From Rhynchopus sp. YZ270_cl-10 (taxonomy: Eukaryota; Euglenozoa; Diplonemea; Diplonemida; Diplonemidae): 64,000 nt of DNA. The DNA is taken from positions 620,001-684,000 of the forward strand of contig OZ037891.1 in NCBI GenBank assembly GCA_964035575.1, read 5' to 3'. The position numbers and the translations under genes are program-made. The notes below the pieces were generated by a model. That model saw only the letters and a list, made by a program, of their open reading frames with translations, ran no database searches and was not told where the DNA came from. Shown here in pieces: positions 33,537 to 44,527 of this stretch (its first letter is position 1; every line of letters begins with the position of its first letter).

Positions 33537-35766
33537 ATGGGATGCACTGACTCCCGACCTGCACCTCCTAAGGCCGCCGCAAAGCCTGTTGCCAAACCAC
33601 CTGCTGCAAAAGCAAAGTCGAAGGGGGCGGTTGCGGACAACGCTTCAGGTTCATGCAACAATTCTGGGTCTATCCCGCATGCGACTCCAAGGAATGAAGA
33701 TGTTGAGGGGAAGAGCCCGGACAATGCACAGGTTTCTCTTGCATCCACGAGACGCGCTACACAAGGTGATATTGGAGTCCCGCATAGCAGCCGTAGGCAG
33801 AGCGACTTCAACAGCAGTACAAACTCTGCGCGTAGAGGGTCTTCAATGCACGTTCACTCCAGAGAGCGGCTGAACAGACGTGACTACCCGCAGGAGCAGA
33901 AGAGAACCGCGAGGCTGGGGATCGACCGTTCGCAGGTGTCGCCGAGATGCAGCCCGAGGGCAGCTCCTGAAAAGACCCCTAGGGGGTTGAGGAGTCCGAG
34001 GGGTGCAAGCCCGCATGCGTCTCCGCGCAGTGCGCGTGGGAGCACGACCTATGATTCGCCATCGCGTATGTCAGAGGCGCCGTTGTCGCCGGAAATGCGT
34101 TCTCTTTCGTCGCCGGTCCCGCCGCTTCGCTTTCAGACCTCAGGGGATTCCACCGGGTCCCCCTCTGTGAGCGCTAGAGAGTTGGAGAGTTCCTGCCATT
34201 TGGATGATTCTGATTCAGAATTTTCTGACCCCGATTCGATCCCAACGCACGTCCCTACGTTGTTTAAGTTCATTGATGAGGAGCGTTACCCTGCAGCGTA
34301 CAGAGGTTTGACGGAGGCGATGAAGCGTGCGAATGCGGTGGATTATGTGCTGTGTGTGTTTGGGTTGTTGGTGTTGTCGAAGCTGTCGGATGATTGGTTG
34401 GTGCCTCCCAAGCTGGATGTGCTGAAGAAGGAGACGGATGAGGCGAAGTCGTGGCTGACGGTGCAGGCACGCAACGGGTCGTGCGCAGCGTACCTGGCGC
34501 TGGCTGAGATGATGTCGCGCTCCTACGGCGACGCAGAGAAGTGCAAAAGCCTGAAGAAGACCGCTGCCGGCACCAACCACCCCCTCGCCCTCCTCCGCTA
34601 CAACATGTCCGAGCTTGCAGACATCAAGGATGCGGTGGCAGAAGGCTCCCTCAGCACCGAAGAGGCCGAGCGCCGCAAGGCTCCGGTCATGGAGGAGTTC
34701 GACAAGCTCACAAAGCACTTCAACAAGGTCGGGGCACGTGCCGCGAAGCTGCTCTACCCCTTCCTCCTTAAGGTACTGTTTTTCATTTTCCCCCCTTTAC
34801 ACTGTGTATCAATAAAGTACCCGCCCCATAACCAAAGCGGTGCCCACAGAGGCTGCACTAACTTCTATTTGAACTTTTTTTTGTAATGATTCTTCTTCTG
34901 TCAAACCACTTTCACAGACGAGAGAGTTTGAGAAGGCGAAGAACCTTGTTGAGATGGCGATTGACCTTGAGTCGAACCAGAAGGTGTTGGACAAGCTGCA
35001 GTCGACTCTTGACCGCATCCTCGACAAGCTTGACTCCGAGAACTACGACGACCTCGCGAACACTGCGCGCAGCAGCCGCTGGGGGAGCATGCGGCAGTCT
35101 GTGCACAACAGCTCGACACACCTCAACACTACACAACGCCGCAAGGTCGACCGCCACGAATCCTCCGCCTCGCTCTACAACGCCTCCATGGCCTCGGGTG
35201 TCACCCCACGCGTTGAGTCCTCCCGCGGGGGACGCTCCTCTCAGTCACCCCCTACCCTCACACAGCAGATGCTCGACAAAAAGGAGCGTGGCCTTGCACA
35301 GCACGGCAGCATGAGACGCCACCACTCCCGCGCATCGTTGAACGGCAGCCAGAAAGGGAGCATGATGGGAAGCATGCGCTCCATCAGCCCACGCCCCAGA
35401 GAGACTGTCGTTGAGGTGGATGTGGACGGTACCAAGTATGGTGTGCTCCGCGCAAGCAGCCCTGGACCCAACTCCTCCCGCAGAGGAACCGGGGGAGGGA
35501 ACTCTGCGAGGGGCAGGCGGAGTGTCTCTGCTCACGACTTTGACCCCCTCACCGATGGGCTTGGAGGTAGTGGAAACGATTACTATGACGATGATGATAT
35601 GTGCAGTCAAGGAGGAAGCACGTACCGCCGTGAAATGGGGCAAAGCCAAGTCAGCCAGCGTGGTCGCGACATCAGTGCAAGTCTCAGAGACATGGAGGCA
35701 TTTGCGAGCAATCCATCCCCGCACTCCTCAGGGTCTCTCAGAAGGCATAAGTCGCAGAGACGTTAG
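33537..35766 (+). CDS. MGC-family predicted acylated protein, paralogue 2
   Basis: Predicted 694-aa protein of unknown function, probably membrane-anchored. Exon 1 is 33537-34772 (412 aa), exon 2 is 34918-35766, with a 145-nt phase-0 intron (GTACTG...TTCACAG). MGCTDSRP fits dual acylation (Gly2, Cys3, Ser6). Residues 10-235 are a Ser/Pro/Arg-rich linker with repeated SPR motifs and LNRRDYP, echoed as VNRRDMP in paralogue 3. The core (about 238-412) contains FIDEERYPAAYRGL, SCAAYLALAEMMSRSYGDAE and TNHPLALLRY (346-355), Sel1/TPR-like. Exon 2 opens with a helix (FEKAKNLVEMAIDLE), continues into a Ser/Arg-rich tail, and ends with SQRGRDISASLRDME, matching SERGHDIQEMIRRE of paralogue 3. The start is supported by the shared N-terminus and a C/T-rich leader. 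Confidence 0.85.
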
Positions 35767-36162
35767 GTGTCTGGCAACAAAACGCAATAAAAATAAAAAA
35801 ACGATAAAAAAATAAAACTGCAAGAAAAAAAAATAGAGAAATGGGGAGAGGGGAAGAAGGGGGGAAATATGGGGGGAGGGGAGGGGGGAATATTTAAATA
35901 TGCGATCCTGCATTTTATTTTTGCGATTTTATTTTTTTTTTGAAAAAAAAATGTTCGGTTTCAGAAATTTTGTTTTTTTTTAAACTTCTGGAAAAGAAAG
36001 GTCTGTTGATCGGAGGTTGGTGTGTGTGTTTTTTTTTGATATTTTATTGTTTGTGGAAAGAGAAAAAAAAGTGCCCAGGTCTCCCCTCCTCCCCTCTGTG
36101 CAGCCTTGGTAGCTTTGTAGCCACTGCTGATCCACAATCCGTAGGCGGCTGCCTTATGTTGC

Positions 36163-36305
36163 CATAACATGGCAACTGTCGTTGGTAATTATCGGCAAGG
36201 AAATTCCCCACTAAAGGGAAAATTGTCGGTTCAATAAATCATTGCCAATTTTACTTTCATATTTTTCTAAATCGAAAGTTTTTTGGCGAAGCCACGGTAA
36301 GTTAC
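36163..36305 (-). repeat. Repeat family J, inverted copy
   Basis: Complement of the 24696 repeat: ATGGCAACTGTCGTTGGTAA at its right end in family orientation, and TGGCGAAGCCACGGTAAGTT at the other. The copies differ by substitutions and small indels. Confidence 0.6.
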
Positions 36306-36411
36306 CCACCAAGGTGGGGTGACTTAAGCGATCGGAGATATAACAAGGGGGAAAATGCGTGGGATATCACACCAATGATTGCACGGCCTCAAAAAAAAAA
36401 AAATGTGTGGA

Positions 36412-36455
36412 TGTCCAAGACCACTGAGGTTTAGGGTTCATCTTAACCACTTTTC
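36412..36455 (+). repeat. Stem-loop repeat, family A, degenerate stem
   Basis: CCAAGACCACTGAGGTTTAG, then GGTTCATCTTAACCACTTTT. The tail is well kept. Confidence 0.55.
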
Positions 36456-36631
36456 TCTTCTTTGCGTGTTTGTTTTTTTTTTATACCTACAAAGCGTAGC
36501 TTAAAGGAGAAAATAGTTCCTCCCGATACGGTCGCCAATCACCCTCTTCCAACAGGGTAATTGAGCAATCAACGAAAAAACCTTTTTTTTTTCTTCCTTT
36601 TTACCTATCAGAGTTACTATTTTTTTTTGTG

Positions 36632-36690
36632 TCAGTGTCTGCGTCCCCACCGATGCACCGGTGAGGCGTTTGCACTTTCGCCTTCTCCCT
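36632..36690 (+). repeat. Stem-loop repeat, family C
   Basis: CAGTGTCTGCGTCCCCACCG, ATGCACCGGTGAGGCGTTTG, then CACTTTCGCCTTCTC. The inner stem CACCG/CGGTG is longer than in other copies. Confidence 0.75.
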
Positions 36691-37739
36691 TTTTTTTTTT
36701 GTTAAGCTCCCACCCCCCTGTAGCCTGAATCACGCACAACCCGAGAAATGGCAATCCCCAATCCCTTCTGCGAAAAAAACAGTATTTTTTCTTCTTGTTT
36801 AGGTTCATTGAATGTACCGTCCGCATCCAGACCCCCACAACCCCCCCTTTATTGTTTTTGCTTTTTTTTTTGTTCAGTGTGCCACACCTCAAGTTGTTTT
36901 CTCTCTTTTTTTATTTTTTTGTCATTTATTTCCCCATATCACCCTACTTCATCCCCTCCCCCTATTTGTTCAGAAGTTCATTTTATCCGTCATCCCCACA
37001 AAAGAAAAGATAACTGATTTTTTTTCAACAAAATCACTGTCCCTCACCCTCGTAACACACCTCCCCCTATTCCCGCCGTATTTTTTTTTTTTTTAAACTT
37101 TCTGGACAGTGAAGACAGTCTTGCATGGCGGCTACGCTATTCCAACGGATATTATCAAAAAAAGAAGGAGAAACAAAAGAAAAAAAAGTAACGGCGTTTC
37201 ACTCCTTGACGGAATATTCCATCATCCCCATCTCAATGATAAGCACCAAACCCCTTCTTTCATTTTTTTTTTTTTTAAAAGGTGCAATTTCCGTCTTTCC
37301 CTAATCAGCGGTGTCTCTCTGCATTCAATAGGGGTGTTTTTTTCCCCTCCATTTTCTATTTTTTCCCATCCCCTCTACCCGCGTACACCCCCACTACGTA
37401 AGGAGTCATCGATGAGGCAAGGCGTCCCTCCAAAGCGATGGCATTGGGATGGATAGCATGTGCGCGTTCACGAACTGAGCCATGATTGCCCTTAGGGGCC
37501 CCGTTATGCTCCCGCGGTAAGAAATCATATTAGTTTATTTTTTGGCCGTAAAAAAGGGCTGGAGCATAAAGAGGTCGCGTGATTCCGCCGAGCGGGTTGT
37601 GAACCGCCCTCCGTTCTCTTACGGTGCGGACCCACTCACGTTTCTACCTTTTTGCATGAGCTCGGCTGAAATGCGTTTTAGCACGTTTCAACTATTTATT
37701 TTTCTTTTGTTTCGTTGTTTCTTTTTTAATAACTTTGAA

Positions 37740-37772
37740 AAGATGTGTGTACAAATAAGTACATTCTTCTTC
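37740..37772 (+). repeat. Stem-loop repeat, family B, compensatory stem
   Basis: AGATGTGTGTACAAATAAGT, then ACATTCTTCTTC. The stem is TGTAC/GTACA in place of TGTGC/GCACA: both bases of a pair changed. The loop is lost. Confidence 0.65.
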
Positions 37773-37829
37773 TAAGTGTTGTTGTTATTTTACGTTTTCC
37801 ATAATAGTATCTTTATATTTTTTAAAAAA

Positions 37830-37872
37830 ATATGTGTGTGCACATGAGGCACATTCATTTTCAAGTATTCTT
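37830..37872 (+). repeat. Stem-loop repeat, family B
   Basis: ATATGTGTGTGCACATGAGG, then CACATTCATTTTCAAGTATT. Confidence 0.7.
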
Positions 37873-38332
37873 TTTTTTTTAAAGATGTGTTGCGTCCCCA
37901 CTCACCATTTTCCCTTCTCATTTTAGTTTTTTTTTTTTTTTTGTGGCGTTATTTCTTACTTTTTTCTTCAACTCTACCTCTTTATCCCAACTCTTCCCAC
38001 TCCCATCACCAGAAACAGAAAAAAATTACTGTGTTTCCAGGTTCGTGAAGCACGAAAAGTTTAAAGATATCAAAAGAAAACAAAAGAAAAGATACCGCCC
38101 TCTTCCCCCTCCCGATCTCTTTAAGTCTCCTGACCCTTCCTATCCATTTGCTCACCAAAAAAAAAACAAAAAAAAAAAATCAAAACAAAAAAAGGCTGAC
38201 ACACCAGAAGGGTGTGCCTCAGCGCTCTGTGCATAATGGGTGAGTGGGAGGGAGGGAGTATTGATTTACCCCCATGATGGGCCTGCAAAGCGCAACACAG
38301 CACAAGGCCCACAACCCGCTCACAAAAAAAAA

Positions 38333-38392
38333 AATAGTGGAGCACACTCTAGGGTGGCTACACTAATACAACCAAGTTTTCAAAAAAAAAAA
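38333..38392 (+). repeat. Dispersed repeat, family F
   Basis: TAGTGGAGCACACTCTAGGG, TGGCTACACTAATACAACCA, then AGTTTTC and an A run. Nearly identical to 53323 and 56637. Confidence 0.85.
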
Positions 38393-39195
38393 CTACCCCA
38401 AGTCTCCCCCCCCACCCTCAAAAAGGGTTTCAACTCTATTTTTTCCCCTTCCCCCTTCCGCTTCCCACCCTTGCGAGGTGGGGGGTAAACACAGAAAATA
38501 AAGACATGAAAGAACAAGAAAATACGATTTTTTTTTGACAATATTTTTGCGTCATGGGAGGTGGGGGTGGAGGGGGGGGAGAAAAAAAAAAAGGCTGTGA
38601 CACCACATAACAATAATGCACAACTACCAAGCGAAAATAAGAGCCCCTCCCTTTTTTCTCAGGGCGACTAACCACCTTGTAAGAATAAGAATAAAATTGG
38701 GGATTGTCATGATTCAGAGATGCTTTCCCCCCCAAAATGTCACCTCCACTCCCCTTTTACCCCGAAAAAAAACCCATCTCCCATTTTTTTTTTATTTGCG
38801 AATAATATTTGTATTGGTAACAAAATTTTTTTTTGGTCTTAGGGGTTTCCTCCTTATGACCAGGTAGTCAGTGGGAGCGTATTGTGAGTAATATAAATAC
38901 CAACAGAGAATATACATTACACACTTTACGCACACAAATGCACTCCATTTATGTAACCTACTCAAAAAAAAATATTTCCTAATACAACGAAAACACAACG
39001 CCAATATGTACCACTATTTTGTTGTTAAGATAAAGAGCTACGTACAACAATACCAAGCACCCCCCAAAAAACAGCAAATGCCACGATCTCCTTACAAAGG
39101 GAGGGGGGTCTATGGAATTTTCATAATGCCCTCCCACCTTTGTGAGCCAGGGAGGTGAGCAGTGTAGCGCAGTGTGTGTCTCCCTTTTTTTTCTT

Positions 39196-39250
39196 TAGTG
39201 CCTGCATCCGCCGATGAACGGTGAGTCGTTTGCGCTTTCAAATTCTTCTT
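39196..39250 (+). repeat. Stem-loop repeat, family C
   Basis: AGTGCCTGCATCCGCCGATG, AACGGTGAGTCGTTTGCGCT, then TTCAAATTCTTC. Confidence 0.75.
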
Positions 39251-39813
39251 TTCTTTTGAAAAAGCAGCGAGTGGCATTTTTGTAATTATTTGCAAAGGGC
39301 GGGCTTCGGCCTCATCTTGCAAGGCATTTATATCATTGATGTTCGCGTTTTAATGCTGAGTGTTGTCGACCGCACTGCGAAAAAAAAAGGGGGAGGGTAA
39401 GAAGAAAATAGGGCTTGGTTTTTTGGCGTTTGTTTTTTTTTTTTTTTGTTTTTTTTTACAAAAAAAAATAATCTACATGCGATTCAGCCCAAGGGGTATT
39501 TTTTTTTAAAGTGAGAAAGTTGAGAAAGTGGAGTGTACCACTATTCCAACAAAAAAAACGAAAAGAAGAAAATAAGAGACAACATGGTTGTGATAGTTGT
39601 GATGATGTGCAAAAAATAACTTTTAATACAGGGTTGTGCGCCCATCACAATAGAAAAAAAACCAAAAACAAAACTTTGTAAAGCTCCACACCCCCATCTT
39701 TTTTTGGGGGGGGGATATAGTTTATTTTTTCCCATTTTTTACTCCAGGTGTTTTGATAACCCACGGCGTCAGTGTTTGCGTCCCGGAGACGTTCGGTGTG
39801 ATCTATTTTTGTT

Positions 39814-39858
39814 GATGGCTAAGCACAGAGTGGCTTAGTTCATTCTTTACAAATCTTT
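39814..39858 (+). repeat. Stem-loop repeat, family A
   Basis: GATGGCTAAGCACAGAGTGG, then CTTAGTTCATTCTTTACAAA. The GCTAAGC/GCTTAG stem is intact. Confidence 0.7.
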
Positions 39859-39937
39859 CTCTCTCTCTTTTTTTTAAAATTGCTTTTTTTTCAGTGATCG
39901 TTCTTAGTAAAACAAAATTGCTGAAGAAGGCAAGAAA

Positions 39938-40012
39938 AAACAGTGGAGATTGCACAACTGTGGCAACACAACCGAGGCAACTACACTACTCCAACAATTT
40001 TTCAAAAAAAAA
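39938..40012 (+). repeat. Dispersed repeat, family E
   Basis: AGTGGAGATTGCACAACTGT, GGCAACACAACCGAGGCAAC, TACACTACTCCAACAATTTT and an A run. A DNA element (40022) is inserted right behind the A run. Confidence 0.85.
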
Positions 40013-40021
40013 ATTAAAGAA

Positions 40022-41168
40022 GGGTAAATTGCGATAACACGTATACTTTTTTTTTCGATTTGCGATAACACGTACACAAAAAGTATACGTGTTATCGCGA
40101 AAAAGTGTACGTGTTTTCGCGAACAAAAACGTACGTGTTTTCCCAGGTACCCAGGTACCTGGGTACCTGGTTTGTCAAGGAAACCAAACTTTTTGTCACG
40201 GAAAAAGTCGTGACAGGGCACTGGGTACTGGGTACACTGTGTACAAGGATAAAAGTCGTGAAAGAGCAACCACAGCTCCACATGACAAACACAAAAGTGT
40301 CCAGTCACGTGGGGCATTCATGCACTGAGGAGATAATGATCCAACAATTTACAAGAAAGATTACTTAACCTACTGCTGGAAATTGCCAGGTCGTAGTAAC
40401 ACACAAAGTGTGCCTCCGTTCGGGAATACCGGATATTCTAGAGACCAAAAAGGCCTCTTCCGCTAGTCAAGGTATAACCGAATGAACGGCCCAAGACCCC
40501 CGTGGAGAAGTTAAATGTTGTAATGCTATCAAGTACAAACTGCGACCACTGTCTTACCCTCCTCAATGCATGGTGGAAGATGTCTTTGACAACAAATATC
40601 CTGTACCCAGGTACCCATATTCCCAGACCCACGCAGTACCACGTCGCAGTACTACGCAAAATTTACCACCAGACCCTGTGTTCGTGCACCTTAAGTACGT
40701 AAGTCTGGTTCCCAGACCCACGCAGTGGCACATGACCGCAAGTGTGAGTGACCCACACAGAGGGATATGCAAAATTTACCACCAGACCCTGTCTTCTGAA
40801 TGTCACACGTACATTTTTTTGAACACTTTTCGCGATAACACGTACATATTTCGCTAAAAAACGGGGTGCTCGCAACCGCGTTCTAGACCCCCACAGATGC
40901 TCAAAAGTGCCAAATTTTGCTTTGAATGGCCTCAAATCGTCGAAATTAGCCATTTTTGGGGCCCAAAAAAAAAATTCGAGGGTCTAGGTATGGAGAGCGA
41001 GCACCTTAGAAGAAGGAAACACGTACATTTTTGTTCGCGATAACACGTATACTTTTTTGACCACTTTTCGCGAAAACACGTACACTTTTTCGCGATAACA
41101 CGTATACTTTTTGTGTACGTGTTATCGCAAATGGAAACAAAAAGTATACGTGTTATCGCAATTTGCCC
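40022..41168. mobile_element. 1.15-kb MULE-like element, non-autonomous
   Basis: Long inverted ends start GGGTAAATTGCGATAACACG (left) and GGGCAAATTGCGATAACACG (right, complement) and continue for about 75 bp through repeated CGATAACACGTA units. A perfect 9-bp duplication ATTAAAGAA flanks it (40013-40021 and 41169-41177). Long ends plus a 9-bp duplication fit the Mutator-like group. It has no long open frame. The middle shares blocks such as CAGACCCACGCAGTGGCACA with the 2.5-kb element at 21247 (around 22240-22330). Confidence 0.75.
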
Positions 41169-41520
41169 ATTAAAGAAAAGTATTTTTAACAATAGCGCGA
41201 GACTTTACAAAAAAAAGAAAGGGCCGTTAGTGTAGTACTGACTACTAAGAATACAAAGAGGGAAACGGGGTTGCAGACTTGCGTGGGTTGCTCATTTTAT
41301 TGAAGTTGCTTTCAACTTCGCTTTTTTGTGTACATTTGTTGTAACGGCCTGTGTACGGGGAAAAAATAAATAAATAAAACCCAAAAAAAAATAAAGCCCC
41401 CCGTGAGGGAAATACTCCCCTACGTGGAGGAGCTTGAAAGCACTGCACCCTTCCCTCATGTAACTGTGTAATGGAACCGTCTTTGGTTGGATATACAGAA
41501 TAATTTAAAAAAAAAACAAA

Positions 41521-41582
41521 AAGTGGAGATTGCACAACTGTGGCAACTACACTACTCCAACAATTTATCAAAGAAAAAAAAA
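41521..41582 (+). repeat. Dispersed repeat, family E, internally shortened
   Basis: AGTGGAGATTGCACAACTGT, GGCAACTACACTACTCCAAC, then AATTTATCAAAG. The ACACAACCGAGGCA block is missing. Confidence 0.75.
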
Positions 41583-42023
41583 AGAAAACAAAAAAAAAAC
41601 AAGATAATACAGATGGCGCAGCTCTAGCAGCCGTAACATACTTTCTCCAAATTATTTTCCTTAACATATCCCCAAAAAATATCAATCACGGTGGGGCAAA
41701 CTTTCTCCAGCCTAAACCAAAAAGTAATAAATGTTCAATAAAAAGGGCAAAATAAAACCCACGAAAAATGAAAATTAAAAAAAAAAAAATGCTGCTTTCC
41801 CGCTGGTAACTCATTTCTATAGAAACTATGACATTCTTTCAAAAAAACAAATTTAAAAAAAAACGCGTACACTCGCTCGACTAAGAATGTCTCAGAACGA
41901 AGGGTTCATTTTTATTGGGGTGGTACTGATATATTTTTTTCCCCCGTATAGTTTTTTTGTTGTTTCATGGTGCCTGCATTCAGCATGCGTTTTTGCACCT
42001 TAATATTTCTCTTCGTTTTTTTT

Positions 42024-42116
42024 ATCGTATCCTTAAAAAGCCTGTGTTGACCCTCTCACATACTTTCAATTCTGTGAATTGAAAGTATATGAATCTAATC
42101 GTATCCTTAAAAAGCC
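42024..42116 (+). repeat. Hairpin repeat, family G, with perfect 19-bp direct repeats
   Basis: A 55-bp insert (42043-42097) with ACTTTCAATTCTGTGAATTG and AAAGTATATGAATC forms a hairpin. It lies between two identical 19-bp copies of ATCGTATCCTTAAAAAGCC (42024-42042 and 42098-42116), which read as a target-site duplication. Confidence 0.8.
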
Positions 42117-42557
42117 GTCAGTTTTGTGACTGAATTTGGCATTTTTTTTTTTGTTTGTTTTGTGTTCTGTTCCCCTTGTTGTCGCTTTTATTGTCGTGTA
42201 TCGGTTTAAACACTGATCATTGAAGGGCATTAATTTTAACTACATTTGTTGTTGTTGTTGACTTTTTTTTTCGTCTTCCCCCCCACACAACGGCTATCCA
42301 CTGGTGGGGGGAAGTGATATAATTTTTATCATCTCATGTCCGATCCGAATACCGGGAACGGGAGAAAGCCTAAATACGGCCCCAAATATTTGATGTTGAT
42401 TGTATCAGATAGGTTGGGGCGGGATGGGAAATAAGAGCCGTTCTGAAATTTTACATCTCTCGTCCACAATATATTTTTCTTCTTTTTTTGTCTTTCATTT
42501 TTTCCCTTTGATACATTTCTTATAGTATTATCGGTATTTAGTACCTCCATTTATTTA

Positions 42558-42602
42558 GGTGAATAGCACACAGAGGCTTAGGTTCATCTTATAAACGTTT
42601 CT
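42558..42602 (+). repeat. Stem-loop repeat, family A
   Basis: GGTGAATAGCACACAGAGGC, then TTAGGTTCATCTTATAAACG. The tail is perfect and the left arm is reduced. Confidence 0.7.
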
Positions 42603-42621
42603 TACATTTTTTTTTTTTTTG

Positions 42622-42675
42622 AACTTTGTATTAGTGTAGGCGCACCCCCTTTGAGGATGTACTCCACTACGTTCC
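42622..42675 (-). repeat. Dispersed repeat, family F, minus orientation
   Basis: TTTGTATTAGTGTAGGCGCA ... GAGGATGTACTCCACTA is the complement of the family F form with an inner CATCCTC half. It is the only clear minus-strand copy of any of these families that I noticed. Confidence 0.65.
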
Positions 42676-42954
42676 GTTTATTAGTTTTTTTTTTTCTTCT
42701 TCTTTTATTATCATCCCATACCCTTCCTCAAACGCGAGTGGGTTGCCAGCATATTTTTTTTATATTTTTTTTTCAAAAAAAACAAAGAAAATAGAACCCT
42801 CCAACCAACTTATCGGCGGGTAATTTCGCCAACGGGGGGTTTTTTTTTTTTATTCTAAGAAAATTCTTTTTACAGCATTTTCTCTCTCCCTCTCTTTCTC
42901 TTGCTCGCTCTCTTCTCCTCTTGCTGACGAGATATCCATTTTTTTTTTTTTTTA

Positions 42955-43005
42955 GGATGACTAAGCAGTGAGGCTTATCATCCAATCTTGCAAACATTAA
43001 ACAAA
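42955..43005 (+). repeat. Stem-loop repeat, family A
   Basis: GGATGACTAAGCAGTGAGGC, then TTATCATCCAATCTTGCAAA. The short loop is AGTGAG. Confidence 0.55.
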
Positions 43006-43299
43006 CCAAACAAAAAACCTCAGCTTCACTCTTATGTAAAATTTTGTACCACAAAAAAAAGCATAAAATGTGAAAAGTGCGTGGTTTCTCGTAGTGAAAC
43101 GGATTCCTTGTAGATGTGGGCGAGCTACCTACCCCCTCAGGGGGAAGAGGAAGAAATTGACGAAAATATTTTTGTCTTATTATTAGTAGCGAAGGCTCTT
43201 ACCAGCCTTTCTCTTTTTTTTCTTCTCTCTCTCTCTCTCTCTCTTTTAAAGATGTGCACAGTGAGGCATATGTAATCTCTTTTTTTTTTACGTTTATAA

Positions 43300-43375
43300 C
43301 AGGGTACATTTAGTGCACCATGTTACACCTTCTATTCAGTAGAATAGATAGTATATGAAATAGCGTTATCTTTCT
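43300..43375 (+). repeat. Hairpin repeat, family G
   Basis: GGGTACATTTAGTGCACCAT, then ACCTTCTATTCAGTAGAATA and GATAGTATATGAAATAGCG. It shares the 5' extension with 18615; the flanking repeat is unclear. Confidence 0.7.
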
Positions 43376-43688
43376 TCTTCCCCGGTAAGTTCTGCCCCAT
43401 CTCTCTCAGGGCATGATTCTCCGAAACTATGAAAATTTTTTTTGGTATTATTGACAATTTTTTTCGACAACAAAAAAAAAAACAAAAAAAAAAAAAAACC
43501 ATCCGATCTCTCCACATCCCAACTAACATAACCATTAGTACCACTCCATCTCGTCCCCCCATATTATCCTCCTTCAGGTTGTGTGTGTGTTTCTTCATTG
43601 GTGCCGTTCGCAGTTTTTTTTTTCAAACTTATTTTTTGTTCAGATGTTCAGACTTTGCCTGGCCCAGTTATAATGTATTTTTTTTCTT

Positions 43689-43750
43689 TTTTTGCACCCA
43701 TCGGTCAATCCGGTGAGGCGTTTTTTTGCACTTTCAACTTTCGTTTTCTT
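43689..43750 (+). repeat. Stem-loop repeat, family C, 5' half replaced
   Basis: CATCGGTCAATCCGGTGAGG, then CGTTTTTTTGCACTTTCAAC and TTTCGTTTTC. Confidence 0.55.
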
Positions 43751-43759
43751 TTGTATGCA

Positions 43760-43800
43760 TTATACCTTCTATTTAGTAGAATAGATAGTATATGAAACAA
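43760..43800 (+). repeat. Hairpin repeat, family G
   Basis: TACCTTCTATTTAGTAGAAT, then AGATAGTATATGAAACAA. Confidence 0.65.
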
Positions 43801-43908
43801 TTTTGTTTTTTTTTTTTAGTGTAGCACGCTGAGAACACACAAAAATGCTGAATAGAGCGGAGCACTCCGGAGTTCTCGGTGTGCACATTAAGTTTTCAAA
43901 AAAAGGGA

Positions 43909-43980
43909 AAGTGGAGATTGCACCAACTGTGGCAACACAACCGAGGCAAACTACACTACTCCAACAATTTATCAAAAAGA
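43909..43980 (+). repeat. Dispersed repeat, family E
   Basis: AGTGGAGATTGCACCAACTG, TGGCAACACAACCGAGGCAA, then CTACACTACTCCAACAATTT. Confidence 0.8.
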
Positions 43981-44191
43981 TTTCCAAATGGCGTCGACAC
44001 TAAACATATTATGAAAACGAAAAAGGGTATATTGCACAAAAAGTGCGTTATGACCAATTTCAAAAAAAAAAAAAAGAAGAAAGCAAACGCAACACACAAC
44101 ACAAAATAGTACCGCTCTTTGAGTTTTTTTTTTTGCATCCTGTGTTATAGTGAAAGCAACATTGTTAAGACAAAAATAATAGACCGATGGT

Positions 44192-44527
44192 TACCGTAAA
44201 AATATTTATTCTGGGCCGGAACAAAACTGGAACACCCCAAAAAATCGTCGATTGTTCCAGTTTTGTTCCGTACCAGCATTGTTTTGGGGGGGTATCCGTG
44301 CCTTGTCAAAAAAAAAACGAGGAGTGCGACGAATTTTTTTTGCCCAAAGATGCACTATGCACCTGGGTGGGGTGGGAATGGGGATAAAAATTCTACCCCA
44401 ACAGAACTGTTCTGGGCCGGAACAAAACTGGGACACCCCCAAAAACCCCAAGTGTTCCAGTTTTGTTCCGGTCCAGTATACTTCTGTCTCAGAATAGTTA
44501 CAGCCCAGAATAAATATTTTTACGGTA
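44192..44527. mobile_element. 336-bp inverted-repeat element, TA-flanked
   Basis: TACCGTAAAAATATTTATTC (44192) is mirrored by GAATAAATATTTTTACGGTA (ends 44527). Counting the outer TA as the target gives CCGTAAAAATA ends, as in Tc1/mariner-type MITEs. Inside, GGAACAAAACTGGAACA and its complement occur twice each. Non-coding. Confidence 0.7.

Larger units (their letters stand above)
35767..40012. other. Spacer with stem-loop repeats
   Basis: No gene. Poly-A/T and C/T-rich stretches fill the gaps between listed repeats. 37420-37680 is less AT-rich but shows no recognisable product or tRNA. A degenerate C copy lies near 39765. Confidence 0.5.

Noticed and set aside
37420-37680. Possible tRNA or small gene in a GC-richer patch
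   Set aside because: No cloverleaf, no A and B boxes at proper spacing, and only short frames.
40089-40368. Overlapping frames with YVFSRTK-like peptides
   Set aside because: They come from the repeated CGATAACACGTA units at the MULE-like element end.
43571-43582. Short GT runs (also 17340, 28280, 29920, 53890) as a repeat family
   Set aside because: Short simple repeats without shared flanks.
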